A stretch of 64,000 nucleotides of DNA from an uncultured Tropicimonas sp. (GTDB lineage Bacteria; Pseudomonadota; Alphaproteobacteria; Rhodobacterales; Rhodobacteraceae). This document shows positions 15,443 through 24,389 of this stretch, one piece after another. The notes beneath the pieces are model-generated. The model searched no databases. It saw only the letters and a program-made list of their open reading frames with translations, and was not told the DNA's origin. The position numbers and the translations under genes were made by a program. The stretch covers positions 1 to 64,000 of the forward strand of contig CANMIP010000030.1 of assembly GCA_947497945.1 (NCBI GenBank). The letters run 5' to 3'. Within the stretch, counting starts at the first letter, position 1. Each line of letters opens with the position of its first letter.

Positions 15443-16966
15443 TCAATGCGAAGAGCGCGTGCGCGCACCCAGCCCGAGGGCGAAAAAAACCAGCAGGATC
15501 AGGACCGTCCGCTCGCCGTGACGCGCATAGGGCGTCGGCGCGAGTGCAGCGGGAAGCGCCACGTCCAGCTTGCCCGAGACCCCGAGCGGCAAGGCAGCCT
15601 GAACCCGGCCATAGGGATCGATCGCGGCGGAGATCCCGGTATTGGCGGCCCGCATCACCGGCACGCCCTGTTCGATCGCCCGCAGCCGCGCCAGCGCCAG
15701 GTGCTGCATCGGCCCCGAGAGGTTGCCGAACCAGGCATCATTGGTCACATGGGCGATCCAGTCCGGCCGCCCCGGCGCGCGGGAAATGTCATTGGGAAAG
15801 ATCGCTTCATAGCAGATCAGCGGCAAGACCTGCCCCGCTGCGCCGAGATCGAGCAGCGCCGGTCCCGGCCCGGCCGTGTAGCCGCCCGTCTCGTTGGCGG
15901 CGAGGCCGAAGACCCCAAGACGCGCGAAGAGATGCATCAGCGGCATGTACTCGCCGAACGGCACCAGATGATGCTTGTCGTAGCGCGCCGCCACCTCGCC
16001 GGCCGGATCCAGCGCGACGAGGCTGTTGAACCAGGCGCCGTCCGGATCCCGATGCTGCAGCCCGACCAGGCTCTGCGCGCCCTGCCCCGCCTCGGCGATC
16101 TCGGCGAAAGCGGGCGCCGCATGTTGCAACAGCCACGGCACCGAGGTCTCCGGCCAGATCACGAGGTCCGGACCGGGCGTGCCGTCGGCGGGCACCTCTC
16201 CGGTCAGGGCGAGCTGGCGGCGATAGAAAACGGGAATCCAGTCCGGATCCCATTTCCGGTGTTGCGGCGCGTTGGGCTGGACGATGCGGATCTGGACAGG
16301 CGGCTCGGCCAGCGCGGCCGGGCCTTGGGGCAAGCGCATCTTTCCCCAGATCCCGGGCAAGGCGATCACCAGGATCCCGGCGATTGCTCCGAGCGCCAGT
16401 CGCCGCGGGCCGAACAGCGCCGGCAGTGCCGCGGCCGCAAGGGTCATCAGCGTCAGGCCATGGGCGCCCACGAGTGCCGCGGCCTGGGCTTGTGCTGCGT
16501 CGATCCAGATATGGCCGATCAGCGCCCAGGGAAAGCCGGTGAAAACATGCGCGCGCAGCAGCTCGGCCGCGCTGAGCCCGACGACGAGCCAGCCGCTGCG
16601 CAGCCACGGGTGCCGGCTCAGCCTCGCCGCGCCCCAGAACGCCGCGGCCCAGAACAGCGCCAGCCCGCCCGCCATGAAAAGCAACGCGAAAGGCGCCATC
16701 CAGCCATGCCGAAGCGGGTCCACGAAGAAAGGCTCGACGATCCAGAACAGCGCGCCCGCGAAATAGCCGCAGCCGAAGGCCCAGCCACGCCAGGCCACGA
16801 CACGTGCATCTTCGGGCAAGACCAGCAGCCCCATCGCCGCCGCAAGCGACGCAAGTGCGGGCCAGGCCCAGCCCAACGGCGCCTGTCCGGCGGCCAGCCC
16901 GAGCCCCAACGCGAAAGCCAGCGCCAATCCGCGCCAGCGCAACGCGACCCATTGCGGCACCGTCAA
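15443..16966 (-). CDS. lnt: Apolipoprotein N-acyltransferase
   Basis: Lnt adds the third acyl chain to periplasmic-facing lipoproteins in the inner membrane. The 507-aa protein has about six N-terminal membrane helices, a periplasmic carbon-nitrogen hydrolase domain (about residues 225-480) and one C-terminal helix. The triad is present: Glu in IWPETSVPW, Lys in [14 protein letters not shown] and Cys in LICYEAIFP. The frame begins with TTG at 16966, with an in-frame GTG two codons later, and neither has a strong ribosome-binding site. The start sits 8 nt after the CBS-protein stop, so the two genes are probably coupled. The order CBS protein, lnt, metK is common in this order. Confidence 0.95.
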   Translation of the reverse strand: MTVPQWVALRWRGLALAFALGLGLAAGQAPLGWAWPALASLAAAMGLLVLPEDARVVAWRGWAFGCGYFAGALFWIVEPFFVDPLRHGWMAPFALLFMAGGLALFWAAAFWGAARLSRHPWLRSGWLVVGLSAAELLRAHVFTGFPWALIGHIWIDAAQAQAAALVGAHGLTLMTLAAAALPALFGPRRLALGAIAGILVIALPGIWGKMRLPQGPAALAEPPVQIRIVQPNAPQHRKWDPDWIPVFYRRQLALTGEVPADGTPGPDLVIWPETSVPWLLQHAAPAFAEIAEAGQGAQSLVGLQHRDPDGAWFNSLVALDPAGEVAARYDKHHLVPFGEYMPLMHLFARLGVFGLAANETGGYTAGPGPALLDLGAAGQVLPLICYEAIFPNDISRAPGRPDWIAHVTNDAWFGNLSGPMQHLALARLRAIEQGVPVMRAANTGISAAIDPYGRVQAALPLGVSGKLDVALPAALAPTPYARHGERTVLILLVFFALGLGARTRSSH

Positions 16967-16974
16967 GGCGCTGC

Positions 16975-17916
16975 CTATTCGGCCGCCGCGCGCAGCGGCC
17001 CCGGCATCGCGGCCACGGTCCCCGCCTGTACCGCTCCGGGCAGCTGCACGCGCAGCCGCTTGATCCGGCGCGGATCGGCGTCGATCACCTCGAACTGAGC
17101 GCCCGAGGAATGCGGGATCACCTCGCCGCGCACCGGCACGCGGCCGATTTCCATGAAGAGCAGCCCGCCCAGCGTGTCGACCTCCTCCTCGTCCTCGGCC
17201 TCGACGAGCTTCAGACCGATCTCGGCCTCGAACTCCTCAAGTGGTGCCCGCGCCAGGGCGAGATAGCTCCCGGGGCGCTCCTGGACCCAGAATTCCTCTT
17301 CCTCGATATCATGCTCGTCCTCGATCTCGCCGATGACCTGTTCGATCAGGTCCTCGATGGTCACGAGCCCGTCCACGCCGCCATATTCGTCGATCACCAG
17401 CGCCATGTGCCGCCGATCCGCCTGCATCTTCTGCAACAGCACGCCGATCGGCATCGACGGCGGCGCGAAGATCAGCGGGCGCAGCATCAGGCCGAGGTCG
17501 AAATCGTCCTCATGGCGTCCGTTGAAACCATGCCGCAGCGCGACATCCTTCAGGTGGACCAGCCCGAGCGGGTTGTCCAACGTGCCGTCAAAGACCGGAA
17601 GACGTGTGTTGCCACTCTCGCGAAAGGCCTGGATCAACTCCTCCAGCGCGATATCGACGGGGACCGACACGATCTCCACCCGCGGGATCGCGACATCCTC
17701 GACCCGCAGATGCCGCAGGTTGGCCATGCCACGTGGCGTGCCATCGGTTATCTCGGGATCGGGGTGATTATCCGGCATGTCGGATTGCTCGGAACTGGCG
17801 GTCTCCGTGCCGCCAAGAAACCCCGCCATCCGGCGGAGCACCCCCCTTTTCGGGGGTATCTGGTCGTCCTGCGCGCACTGCGCTGCGCTAGGAGAGCCGT
17901 CGTCTGAGTCGCCCAT
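16975..17916 (-). CDS. CorC/HlyC-family CBS-domain protein
   Basis: The 313-aa soluble protein lacks the DUF21 membrane domain. It has a short N-terminal tail, two CBS domains (about residues 75-200: EDVAIPRVEIVSV, then GLVHLKDVALRHG and VIDEYGGVDGLVTIEDLIEQVIGEI) and a C-terminal CorC_HlyC transporter-associated domain (about 215-300, with GRVPVRGEVI). This corresponds to E. coli YbeX/CorC, linked to Mg/Co homeostasis and ribosome maturation. It lies between ybeY and lnt, the same order as the E. coli ybeY-ybeX-lnt operon, which strongly supports the assignment. The acidic EIEDEHDIEEEEF stretch follows the second CBS domain. Confidence 0.9.
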   Translation of the reverse strand: MGDSDDGSPSAAQCAQDDQIPPKRGVLRRMAGFLGGTETASSEQSDMPDNHPDPEITDGTPRGMANLRHLRVEDVAIPRVEIVSVPVDIALEELIQAFRESGNTRLPVFDGTLDNPLGLVHLKDVALRHGFNGRHEDDFDLGLMLRPLIFAPPSMPIGVLLQKMQADRRHMALVIDEYGGVDGLVTIEDLIEQVIGEIEDEHDIEEEEFWVQERPGSYLALARAPLEEFEAEIGLKLVEAEDEEEVDTLGGLLFMEIGRVPVRGEVIPHSSGAQFEVIDADPRRIKRLRVQLPGAVQAGTVAAMPGPLRAAAE

Positions 17917-17954
17917 CTTACCTTTCCAAAAACCACCAGCCTGCGCCGGATGCC

Positions 17955-18479
17955 CTAATATGGGTCCGGTAGACCAAGTTTGCCAAGTATCTCAACCTCA
18001 AGCCGTTCCATCAAGAGGGCATCTTTTTCCCAAATGTGGTCATAGCCCAACAAATGCAACACTCCGTGAACGACAAGATGCGTCACATGAGCCTCCAACG
18101 GGCGCCCTGCCGCCTCTGCCTCACGGGCACAGGTCTCGTAGGCCAGGGCGATATCGCCAAGAAAGGCGGGTTCCCCGGGGAAATCGGCCTCTGGCGGCGC
18201 GGGCGCCCCGCCCGGCTCCTCCGCCGCGAGATCCCCGGCCGGCCAGGACAGCACGTTCGTCGCGGTCTCCTTGGCCCGGAAATCGGCATTCAGCACCGCG
18301 ATTCGCGCATCATCCGTCGCCAGGAGCGCAATCTCCGCCTCGTCGGGAAGACACAAATGACCCAGCGTGGCCCGCGCCGCCCGCTCGGACAGGGCCGCCA
18401 GGTCCAGCGCCTCCCAGGCCTCGGCCTCGATCACTGTATCGACGATCGGTTCCAACTCAGCCGCTCCGGTTTCCTGCAT
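17955..18479 (-). CDS. ybeY: Endoribonuclease YbeY
   Basis: YbeY is a zinc-dependent RNase for 16S rRNA 3'-end maturation and quality control. The 174-aa protein has the metal-binding motif HGVLHLLGYDH near residue 137 and the upstream NADFRAKETATNVLSWPAG segment. The ATG at 18479 is chosen over a TTG seven codons upstream. An insert rich in Pro and Glu (about residues 90-105, EEPGGAPAPPEADFPGE) is longer than in E. coli. Position before the CBS protein and lnt reproduces the conserved ybeY-ybeX-lnt operon. phoH, which often precedes ybeY, is replaced by a phosphatase gene. Confidence 0.93.
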   Translation of the reverse strand: MQETGAAELEPIVDTVIEAEAWEALDLAALSERAARATLGHLCLPDEAEIALLATDDARIAVLNADFRAKETATNVLSWPAGDLAAEEPGGAPAPPEADFPGEPAFLGDIALAYETCAREAEAAGRPLEAHVTHLVVHGVLHLLGYDHIWEKDALLMERLEVEILGKLGLPDPY

Positions 18480-18536
18480 CCTTGCGGCGCGCCATATCAA
18501 CCGGGCCAGCCGCGGTCCATGATGAAAGCCGCGCGG

Positions 18537-19091
18537 TCATGGCGCCAACATCCGCTCGCCCTGCCGGTCGCACAGCCAGACCACGCCCTGCCGGTCGTCC
18601 AGCGCGTCCATGCCGGCGATATCCAGCCCCAGAACCAGCCCGCGCAGGAGCTGCGCACTGACGCCATGGGTCACGACAATCGCATCCTCCGGCACCTCGG
18701 CCCGAAAACCCTTAAGCCGCAACAGCATCTCCTCCAGCCGCTCGCCCCCCGGCGCCGCGAATTTCCAATAGAAGGAGCCAGAATCGGCGGCCACGCCAGG
18801 GGTCGTCCGGCGGATCTCGTCGAAAGACAGCCCCTGCCAGTCGCCCATGCCGATCTCGCGCAGGCGCTGATCGAGGATCGGACCGGCACCGGGCATCGCC
18901 AGTCGCGCCGTCTCCACCGCGCGCCCCTGCGGGCTGGAATAGACCGGCAGCCCCTCCGCCCCCGCGCGACGCAGCAGCGCGCCCTGCTGGAGCGCCTGGG
19001 CGCGTCCGCGCTCCGTCAGGGGCGAATCGAGCCCGCCCTGCATGCGCCCCTCGACATTCCAGAGCGTTTCGCCATGGCGCAGAATGAACAT
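18537..19091 (-). CDS. Histidine phosphatase family protein
   Basis: The 184-aa protein starts MFILRHGETLWNVEG, carrying the catalytic RHG motif of phosphoglycerate mutase-like phosphatases. The partner motifs follow: SSPQGRAVETA, LREIGMGDWQGLS and the second histidine in VVTHGVSAQLLRG. It hydrolyses a phosphomonoester of unknown identity in the cytoplasm. The start at 19091 is fixed by the motif; the longer open frame would read through the ppk2 terminator hairpin. Spacing to ybeY is about 57 nt on the same strand, so cotranscription is possible. Confidence 0.87.
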   Translation of the reverse strand: MFILRHGETLWNVEGRMQGGLDSPLTERGRAQALQQGALLRRAGAEGLPVYSSPQGRAVETARLAMPGAGPILDQRLREIGMGDWQGLSFDEIRRTTPGVAADSGSFYWKFAAPGGERLEEMLLRLKGFRAEVPEDAIVVTHGVSAQLLRGLVLGLDIAGMDALDDRQGVVWLCDRQGERMLAP

Positions 19092-19104
19092 CGCTCCCTC
19101 CGAA

Positions 19105-19134
19105 TTGCAAAAGGCCGCCTGAGGCGGCCTTTTC
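19105..19134 (-). terminator. Rho-independent terminator of ppk2
   Basis: AAAAGGCCGCC-TGA-GGCGGCCTTTT (19109-19133) forms an 11-bp stem with a U-tract on the minus strand. It lies 50 nt downstream of the ppk2 stop and just before the histidine phosphatase start. Confidence 0.88.
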
Positions 19135-19182
19135 AACACGGTCGGATCGGTCCTGTCACCCCCCAATTCGGGCGCGCGGGCC

Positions 19183-20115
19183 TCAGTAGACCTTCGGAAC
19201 GTGAAGCTCGTCGGGCAGCGTGCGGCGCTCGTAATCCGGATTGTATTCCCGCTCCGGCAGCTCGACCTTCTCGCTCTCCACCGGCTCGTAAGGGATCTTG
19301 GTCAACACATGCTCCATGCAGTTGAGCCGCTCACGCTTCTTGTCATTGCCCTCGACGATATACCAAGGCGCTTCGGGGATATTCGTGCGGGCGAACATCT
19401 CCTCCTTGGCCTTTGTGTATTGTTCCCAGCGTATGCGGGATTCCAGGTCCATCGGGCTCAGCTTCCATTGCTTCATCGGGTCGTGGATACGGACCTGGAA
19501 GCGAAGCTGCTGCTCGGCATCGGTGATCGAGAACCAGTATTTCAGCAGGATGATCCCGTTGCGCACCAGCATCCGCTCAAACTCGGTCACGTCGCGGAAG
19601 AACATCTCCACCTGGTCCTCGCTGGCAAAGCCCATCACCCGCTCGACCCCGGCGCGGTTATACCAGGAGCGGTCGAAAAGCACGATCTCGCCGCCTGCGG
19701 GCAGATGCTCGACATAGCGCTGGAAATACCACTGGCTCTGCTGACGCCGGTTCGGCGCGGGCAGCGCAACGACCCGGCAGACGCGCGGGTTCAGACGCTG
19801 GGTGATGCGCTTGATCACCCCGCCCTTGCCGGCGGAATCGCGGCCCTCGAACAGGATACAGACCTTGGCGCCGGTCGCCTGGACCCAGTCCTGCACCTTG
19901 ATCATCTCGGATTGCAGCCGCAGCAGGTTGCGGAAATAGGTGTGACGGTCGAGCAGGTCCGGATGCGCCTTGCGATAGATCTTGCGGATCTCGCGGCTGA
20001 GCATCGGCTCGGAGAATTCCATCTCGAAAGTCTCGTCCAGCGTCTCCTCAAGCTCGGCTTCGAGCCAATCCTTGTGCATGTCGTCGAGCGGGGTGAGATC
20101 GTCCTGGTCGTTCAT
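19183..20115 (-). CDS. ppk2: Polyphosphate kinase 2
   Basis: PPK2 transfers phosphate between polyphosphate and nucleoside diphosphates or monophosphates. The 310-aa protein has the Walker A motif FEGRDSAGKGGVIKR near residue 90 and the Walker B/lid region FDRSWYNRAGVERVMGF near 148. The downstream WKLSPMDLESRIRWEQYT stretch is characteristic of single-domain PPK2. It is transcribed alone, ending at a clear terminator. A PPK1 gene is also present at 35.9-38.0 kb, so this organism carries both synthesis-type and utilisation-type enzymes. Subclass (I, II or III) is not certain from sequence alone. Confidence 0.95.
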   Translation of the reverse strand: MNDQDDLTPLDDMHKDWLEAELEETLDETFEMEFSEPMLSREIRKIYRKAHPDLLDRHTYFRNLLRLQSEMIKVQDWVQATGAKVCILFEGRDSAGKGGVIKRITQRLNPRVCRVVALPAPNRRQQSQWYFQRYVEHLPAGGEIVLFDRSWYNRAGVERVMGFASEDQVEMFFRDVTEFERMLVRNGIILLKYWFSITDAEQQLRFQVRIHDPMKQWKLSPMDLESRIRWEQYTKAKEEMFARTNIPEAPWYIVEGNDKKRERLNCMEHVLTKIPYEPVESEKVELPEREYNPDYERRTLPDELHVPKVY

Positions 20116-20242
20116 CGTCTTCCTTCCATCTTGTCATCGGGGCGAAACCGCCCGCTTGAATGGGGCGTTTGCCCGACCCTAGCACCAGAACGCGACAAGC
20201 TGTTTGCGCCAAGTCAAGCGAGGCAAACACTTGGGAAAGATA

Positions 20243-20560
20243 CTATTCCGACATCTCCAGGCTGCGGATCGGCGCCCCGCCGTCGGGGGCGAAGAAATAC
20301 ACCACCCCCTCCTGCCCGACCACGACCCAGAAATCCTTCGCACGGGTCACGGCTGCGGCCGTCTCGCCGGCCGGAAGCTCCAGCATGTCGGGAAGGGTCA
20401 ACGCCTCTGCCGGCGCCGCCTCGCGGCCGCTGAACCGGAGCCAGAACAACACGATCAGCAGCGCCATCCCGGCAATCATCGTCGCCGTCAGAACAAAAAC
20501 GAGAATGCGAAGGAAACGCAGCGTGCGCGCGTCTTCCGGGCTCAGTTCCTGCTCTTCCAT
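20243..20560 (-). CDS. Small single-pass membrane protein (DUF6476-like)
   Basis: A 105-aa protein with one strongly hydrophobic helix near residues 17-38 (LRILVFVLTATMIAGMALLIVLF). A soluble C-terminal part follows (TLPDMLELPAGETAAAVTRAKD and GQEGVVYFFAPDGG) and probably lies in the periplasm as a small beta domain. It looks like the conserved Rhodobacteraceae family DUF6476. I recognise the family only by resemblance and know no function. The ATG at 20560 follows a plausible site; the open frame to 20608 is less likely. It is divergent from the pseudouridine synthase gene. Confidence 0.7.
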   Translation of the reverse strand: MEEQELSPEDARTLRFLRILVFVLTATMIAGMALLIVLFWLRFSGREAAPAEALTLPDMLELPAGETAAAVTRAKDFWVVVGQEGVVYFFAPDGGAPIRSLEMSE

Positions 20561-20690
20561 GCGTGCCTCCGCGCTGCTTGCCCCCGGCTCATAGGACAGA
20601 GGCAGCACAGCGTCCAGCTTGCATCACTCTTGCCAGCGCCCCCGCCAAGGGCGTATGGCTCTCGCTCCGCCCCCGCCTGAAGGAGTTCGC

Positions 20691-21725
20691 ATGTCGCAAA
20701 CCCGCCTGATCCGCGTCGAGATCACCGACACCCCGCCGGGCCGGCTCGACAAGGCGCTTGCCCGCGATGTGCCCGAGGACGCGGCACTCTCGCGCTCCCG
20801 CCTCGCGCGGCTGATCTCCGACGGCCAGGTTGCGCGCGGCGGCGAAACGCTGCTCGACGTGAAGGCGAAGGTCGCGGCCGGCGATATCATCGAGATCACC
20901 CTACCCGAGGCCACGGAGGTCGAGACCGTCGCAGAAGCGATCCCGCTCGCGATCGCCTATGAGGACGACGAAATCATCGTGGTCGACAAGCCGGCCGGCA
21001 TGGTTGTCCACCCTGCCCCGGGCTCGCCGACCGGCACCCTGGTCAACGCGCTGCTGCATCATTGCGGCGACACGCTCTCCGGCATTGGCGGTGAGAAGCG
21101 CCCCGGCATCGTGCACCGGATCGACAAGGACACGTCCGGCCTGCTCGTCGTCGCCAAGTCCGACGCCGCCCATCACGGGCTGGCCGCACAGTTCGAGTCC
21201 CATAGCGCCGAGCGCCGCTACCTCGCGCTGACCCATGGCTGCCCCGATCCCGCCGACCCGCGCCTGCGCGGCACCAAGGGCACGCATTGGGAAAGTGGCG
21301 AGGTGCTTCGGATCACCACGCAGCTGGGACGCCACAAGCATGACCGGCAGAAACAGGCGGTCATGTGGTCTGGCGGGCGCCACGCGGTCACCCGTGCCCG
21401 TGTCCTCGAGCCGCTCGGAACGCCCCCCGTGGCGGCGCTGGTCGAATGCCGGCTCGAAACCGGCCGAACTCACCAGATCCGCGTCCACATGGCCCATGTC
21501 GGCCACGGATTGCTGGGCGACCCGGTCTATGGCGGCAAGCGCAAGCTCTCCGCCCGCGCGCTCGGGACGGAGGCGGCCGCGCTGGCACAATCCTTCCCGC
21601 GCCAGGCGCTGCATGCCGCCAGCCTCGGTTTCACCCACCCGGTGAGCGGAACGCCGCTGCATTTCGAAAGCCCCCTGCCGGAAGACATGGAAACGCTGCT
21701 GAGGGCCTTGCATTCCAGAATGTAA
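20691..21725 (+). CDS. RluA-family 23S rRNA pseudouridine synthase (RluD-like)
   Basis: This 344-aa enzyme has an N-terminal S4 RNA-binding domain (about residues 15-75: RLDKALARDVPEDAALSRSRLARLISDGQVARG) and a pseudouridine synthase domain. The catalytic aspartate lies in GIVHRIDKDTSGLLVVAKS. ECRLETGRTHQIRVHMAHVGHGLLGDPVYG is the C-terminal signature, read here in parts. In alphaproteobacteria such proteins are usually RluD-type, modifying 23S helix 69. The ATG at 20691 has an AAGGAG site. It directly precedes rpoH, separated by about 200 bp. Confidence 0.9.
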   Translation: MSQTRLIRVEITDTPPGRLDKALARDVPEDAALSRSRLARLISDGQVARGGETLLDVKAKVAAGDIIEITLPEATEVETVAEAIPLAIAYEDDEIIVVDKPAGMVVHPAPGSPTGTLVNALLHHCGDTLSGIGGEKRPGIVHRIDKDTSGLLVVAKSDAAHHGLAAQFESHSAERRYLALTHGCPDPADPRLRGTKGTHWESGEVLRITTQLGRHKHDRQKQAVMWSGGRHAVTRARVLEPLGTPPVAALVECRLETGRTHQIRVHMAHVGHGLLGDPVYGGKRKLSARALGTEAAALAQSFPRQALHAASLGFTHPVSGTPLHFESPLPEDMETLLRALHSRM

Positions 21726-21839
21726 ATCGGTATTACATTGACTGAACAGCGCGTGAGAAAGACTTCAAAGCGCTTCTGAACGCGACGGAATGAACCTATC
21801 TGCGCGTTACTGCAGAACAGATACCGCAAACATGGGGAC

Positions 21840-21867
21840 TTGAACCGAACGGTTCAGTTCTTAGATA
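21840..21867 (+). promoter_or_regulatory. Candidate promoter and palindrome upstream of rpoH
   Basis: TTGAAC (21840-21845) and TAGATA (21862-21867) with a 16-nt spacer form a plausible vegetative promoter. The near-palindrome TGAACCG-AA-CGGTTCA (21841-21856) overlaps the -35 element and could be an operator. Confidence 0.4.
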
Positions 21868-21922
21868 TTATCTCAAACGGGTGCGCTCTCGCCGCCCGAC
21901 CCAACAGTCAAGGAGGGACGAC

Positions 21923-22819
21923 ATGAGCAATTACGCGAATCTTCCCGCCCCCTCTCCGGAGCAGGGGCTGAACCGATATCTCCAGGAAACCCGCAAGTTC
22001 CCCATGCTGGAACCTGAAGAAGAATACATGCTGGCCAAACGCTGGGTGGACCACCAGGACACCGAAGCGGCCCACAAGATGGTGACCTCGCATCTGCGCC
22101 TCGCGGCCAAGATCGCGATGGGCTATCGCGGCTACGGGCTGCCGCAGGCCGAGGTTATCTCCGAGGCCAATGTCGGGCTCATGCAGGCCGTCAAGCGCTT
22201 CGACCCCGAGAGGGGCTTCCGGCTTGCGACCTATGCGATGTGGTGGATCCGCGCCTCGATCCAGGAATATATCCTGCGGTCCTGGAGCCTCGTGAAGCTC
22301 GGCACGACCTCGGCCCAGAAGAAACTCTTCTTCAACCTGCGCAAGGCCAAGTCGCGTATCGGCGCTCTGGAAGAAGGCGACCTGCGCCCCGAGAACGTCA
22401 AGCGGATCGCGACCGACCTCGGCGTGACCGAAGCTGAAGTGGTCTCCATGAACCGGCGGATGTCGGGCGGGGACGCCTCGCTCAACGCCACGGTCGGCAG
22501 CGACGGCGACACCACGACGCAATGGCAGGACTGGCTCGAGGACGAAGACGCCGACCAGGCCGAGCAATATGCCGAGAGCAACGAGATGTCGGTGCGCCGC
22601 GACCTGCTGCTGGAAGCGATGGACGCGCTCAACGACCGCGAGAAGGACATCCTCACGCAGCGCCGCCTGGCCGAACCGCCGGTGACGCTGGAGGAACTGT
22701 CCGGGCAATATGATGTGAGCCGCGAGCGGATCCGTCAGATCGAGGTCCGCGCCTTCGAGAAGCTTCAGAAGCGGATGAAGGAGCTTGCGCGCGAAAAGGG
22801 CCTGATGACGCCGGCATGA
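21923..22819 (+). CDS. rpoH: RNA polymerase heat-shock sigma factor RpoH
   Basis: The 298-aa sigma-70 family protein has region 2 (SHLRLAAKIAMGYRGYGLPQ, FDPERGFRLATYAMWWIRASIQEYI) and the RpoH box QKKLFFNLRKAK near residue 132 that separates RpoH from other group 3 sigmas. Region 4 carries the helix-turn-helix VTLEELSGQYDVSRERIRQIE. It directs transcription of chaperones and proteases, and the downstream lon gene is a classical target. The start at 21923 follows AGGAGGGACGAC. Many Rhodobacterales have two RpoH paralogs. This one has the length and features of the canonical RpoHI type, but the choice is not certain. Confidence 0.95.
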   Translation: MSNYANLPAPSPEQGLNRYLQETRKFPMLEPEEEYMLAKRWVDHQDTEAAHKMVTSHLRLAAKIAMGYRGYGLPQAEVISEANVGLMQAVKRFDPERGFRLATYAMWWIRASIQEYILRSWSLVKLGTTSAQKKLFFNLRKAKSRIGALEEGDLRPENVKRIATDLGVTEAEVVSMNRRMSGGDASLNATVGSDGDTTTQWQDWLEDEDADQAEQYAESNEMSVRRDLLLEAMDALNDREKDILTQRRLAEPPVTLEELSGQYDVSRERIRQIEVRAFEKLQKRMKELAREKGLMTPA

Positions 22820-22850
22820 CCCCGCCGCGCCGCAGGCGACCGGAACAGGA

Positions 22851-22876
22851 CACGCCGCCCCCACCCGGGCGGCGTG
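22851..22876 (+). terminator. GC-rich stem-loop after rpoH
   Basis: CACGCCGCCC (22851-22860) and GGGCGGCGTG (22867-22876) form a perfect 10-bp stem with a 6-nt loop, 32 nt after the rpoH stop. No U-tract follows, so termination efficiency is uncertain. Confidence 0.5.
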
Positions 22877-22977
22877 CGCCGTTCAGGCGGCCGGTGAGCG
22901 ACCCTTCCGTGCCATCCGGACATGGAAAGCGACAGACACGCATTGAAATTGGCGCGCCCTTCTGAGATGGGAAGCGG

Positions 22978-24108
22978 ATGTCTAAGAATTTTTCCTTCGA
23001 TTTGATCGCCCGCGACGGGCGGGCGCGCAACGGTGTCATTCGGACCCCGCGGGGCGAGATCCGGACCCCGGCCTTCATGCCGGTCGGCACCGCCGGAACC
23101 GTAAAGGCGATGCTGCCGGAGAACGTGCGGGCGACCGGCGCGGATATCCTTCTCGGCAACACCTATCATCTCATGCTCCGCCCCACCGCCGAGCGGATCG
23201 ACAGGCTGGGCGGGTTGCACCGGTTCATGAACTGGGACCGGCCGATCCTCACCGATTCCGGCGGCTTCCAGGTCATGAGCCTGAACGACCTTCGCAAGAT
23301 TTCGGAAGAAGGCGTGCAGTTTCGCTCCCATATCGACGGCTCGAAACATGAACTGACCCCGGAACGCTCGATGGAGATCCAACGGCTCCTGGGCAGCGAT
23401 ATCGTCATGTGTTTCGACGAGTGCACCCCCTTTCCCGCCGAGGAAGCCGTCGCGCTGAAGTCGATGCAGATGTCGATGCGATGGGCGCAGCGGTCGCGCG
23501 ATGCCTTCGGGGATCGCCCCGGACACGCGCTTTTCGGGATCCAGCAGGGCAGCATCTACCGGGACCAGCGCGCGGAAAGCGCCGAGGCCCTCAGGACCAT
23601 CGGCTTCGACGGCTATGCCGTCGGCGGGCTGGCCGTCGGCGAAGGCCAGGAGATGATGTTCGACGTGCTCGACTATGCGCCGGAAATGCTGCCGGAAGAC
23701 AAGCCGCGCTATCTCATGGGGGTGGGCAAGCCGGACGACATAGTCGGAGCGGTCAAGCGCGGCATCGACATGATGGACTGCGTGCTCCCCTCCCGATCCG
23801 GCAGAACCGGACAGGTCTTCACCCGGCGCGGCGTCGTCAATATCAAGAATGCCCGCCACCAGGATGACCCGCGTCCGATCGACGAACACTGCACCTGCCC
23901 GGCCTGCCGTTCCTACTCGCGCGCCTATCTCCACCACGTCTTCCGGGCCCAGGAAATCATCTCTTCCATGCTGCTGACCTGGCACAATCTCCACTATTTC
24001 CAGGTGCTGATGCAGGGCATGCGGGACGCGATCGCGGCAGGTGACTTCGCGGCCTGGGAAGCCGGGTTCCACGCCGAACGGGCCCAGGGCGATATCGAGC
24101 CCCTCTAG
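22978..24108 (+). CDS. tgt: Queuine tRNA-ribosyltransferase
   Basis: TGT exchanges guanine 34 for preQ1 in GUN-anticodon tRNAs. The 376-aa protein shows the catalytic [12 protein letters not shown] segment near residue 92, the second aspartate in [18 protein letters not shown] and the zinc site [16 protein letters not shown] near residue 305. [13 protein letters not shown] and [16 protein letters not shown] complete the family pattern. Length is normal. It sits alone between rpoH and lon, about 160 bp after the rpoH stop, and could be read through from rpoH given the weak stem-loop between them. Confidence 0.96.
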   Translation: MSKNFSFDLIARDGRARNGVIRTPRGEIRTPAFMPVGTAGTVKAMLPENVRATGADILLGNTYHLMLRPTAERIDRLGGLHRFMNWDRPILTDSGGFQVMSLNDLRKISEEGVQFRSHIDGSKHELTPERSMEIQRLLGSDIVMCFDECTPFPAEEAVALKSMQMSMRWAQRSRDAFGDRPGHALFGIQQGSIYRDQRAESAEALRTIGFDGYAVGGLAVGEGQEMMFDVLDYAPEMLPEDKPRYLMGVGKPDDIVGAVKRGIDMMDCVLPSRSGRTGQVFTRRGVVNIKNARHQDDPRPIDEHCTCPACRSYSRAYLHHVFRAQEIISSMLLTWHNLHYFQVLMQGMRDAIAAGDFAAWEAGFHAERAQGDIEPL

Positions 24109-24280
24109 CGCGGCAGCGCGCGCCCGCTGTTGCGCCGATCCTTAACACTGCGCACGGTGAAATGAACGTCAGGTTTTCAGCACCTTAACCTTGCACGCCC
24201 TGCGTGTGGCAACCACGCCCGCATTGCCCGCTTGCCGACACCAATCGGGCCGGGCAGACTAAGCCGAATCGACGGGTCAG

Positions 24281-24308
24281 GTTGAAACGGGCGCGCTGAG
24301 AACCCAAT
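24281..24308 (+). promoter_or_regulatory. Candidate RpoH-dependent promoter of lon
   Basis: GTTGAA (24281-24286) and CCCAAT (24303-24308), 16 nt apart, resemble the CTTGAA/CCCCAT sigma-32 pattern and lie about 80 nt before the lon start. The match is imperfect. Heat-shock control of lon is known in relatives and elsewhere. Confidence 0.3.
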
Positions 24309-24389
24309 TGTAGAGACCGAGACCGGAGAAGGCCGGGCGTTGCCGCGAAGCGGGACCAGAGCCTTCTTGCCAAGAACAGGAAAACGAGC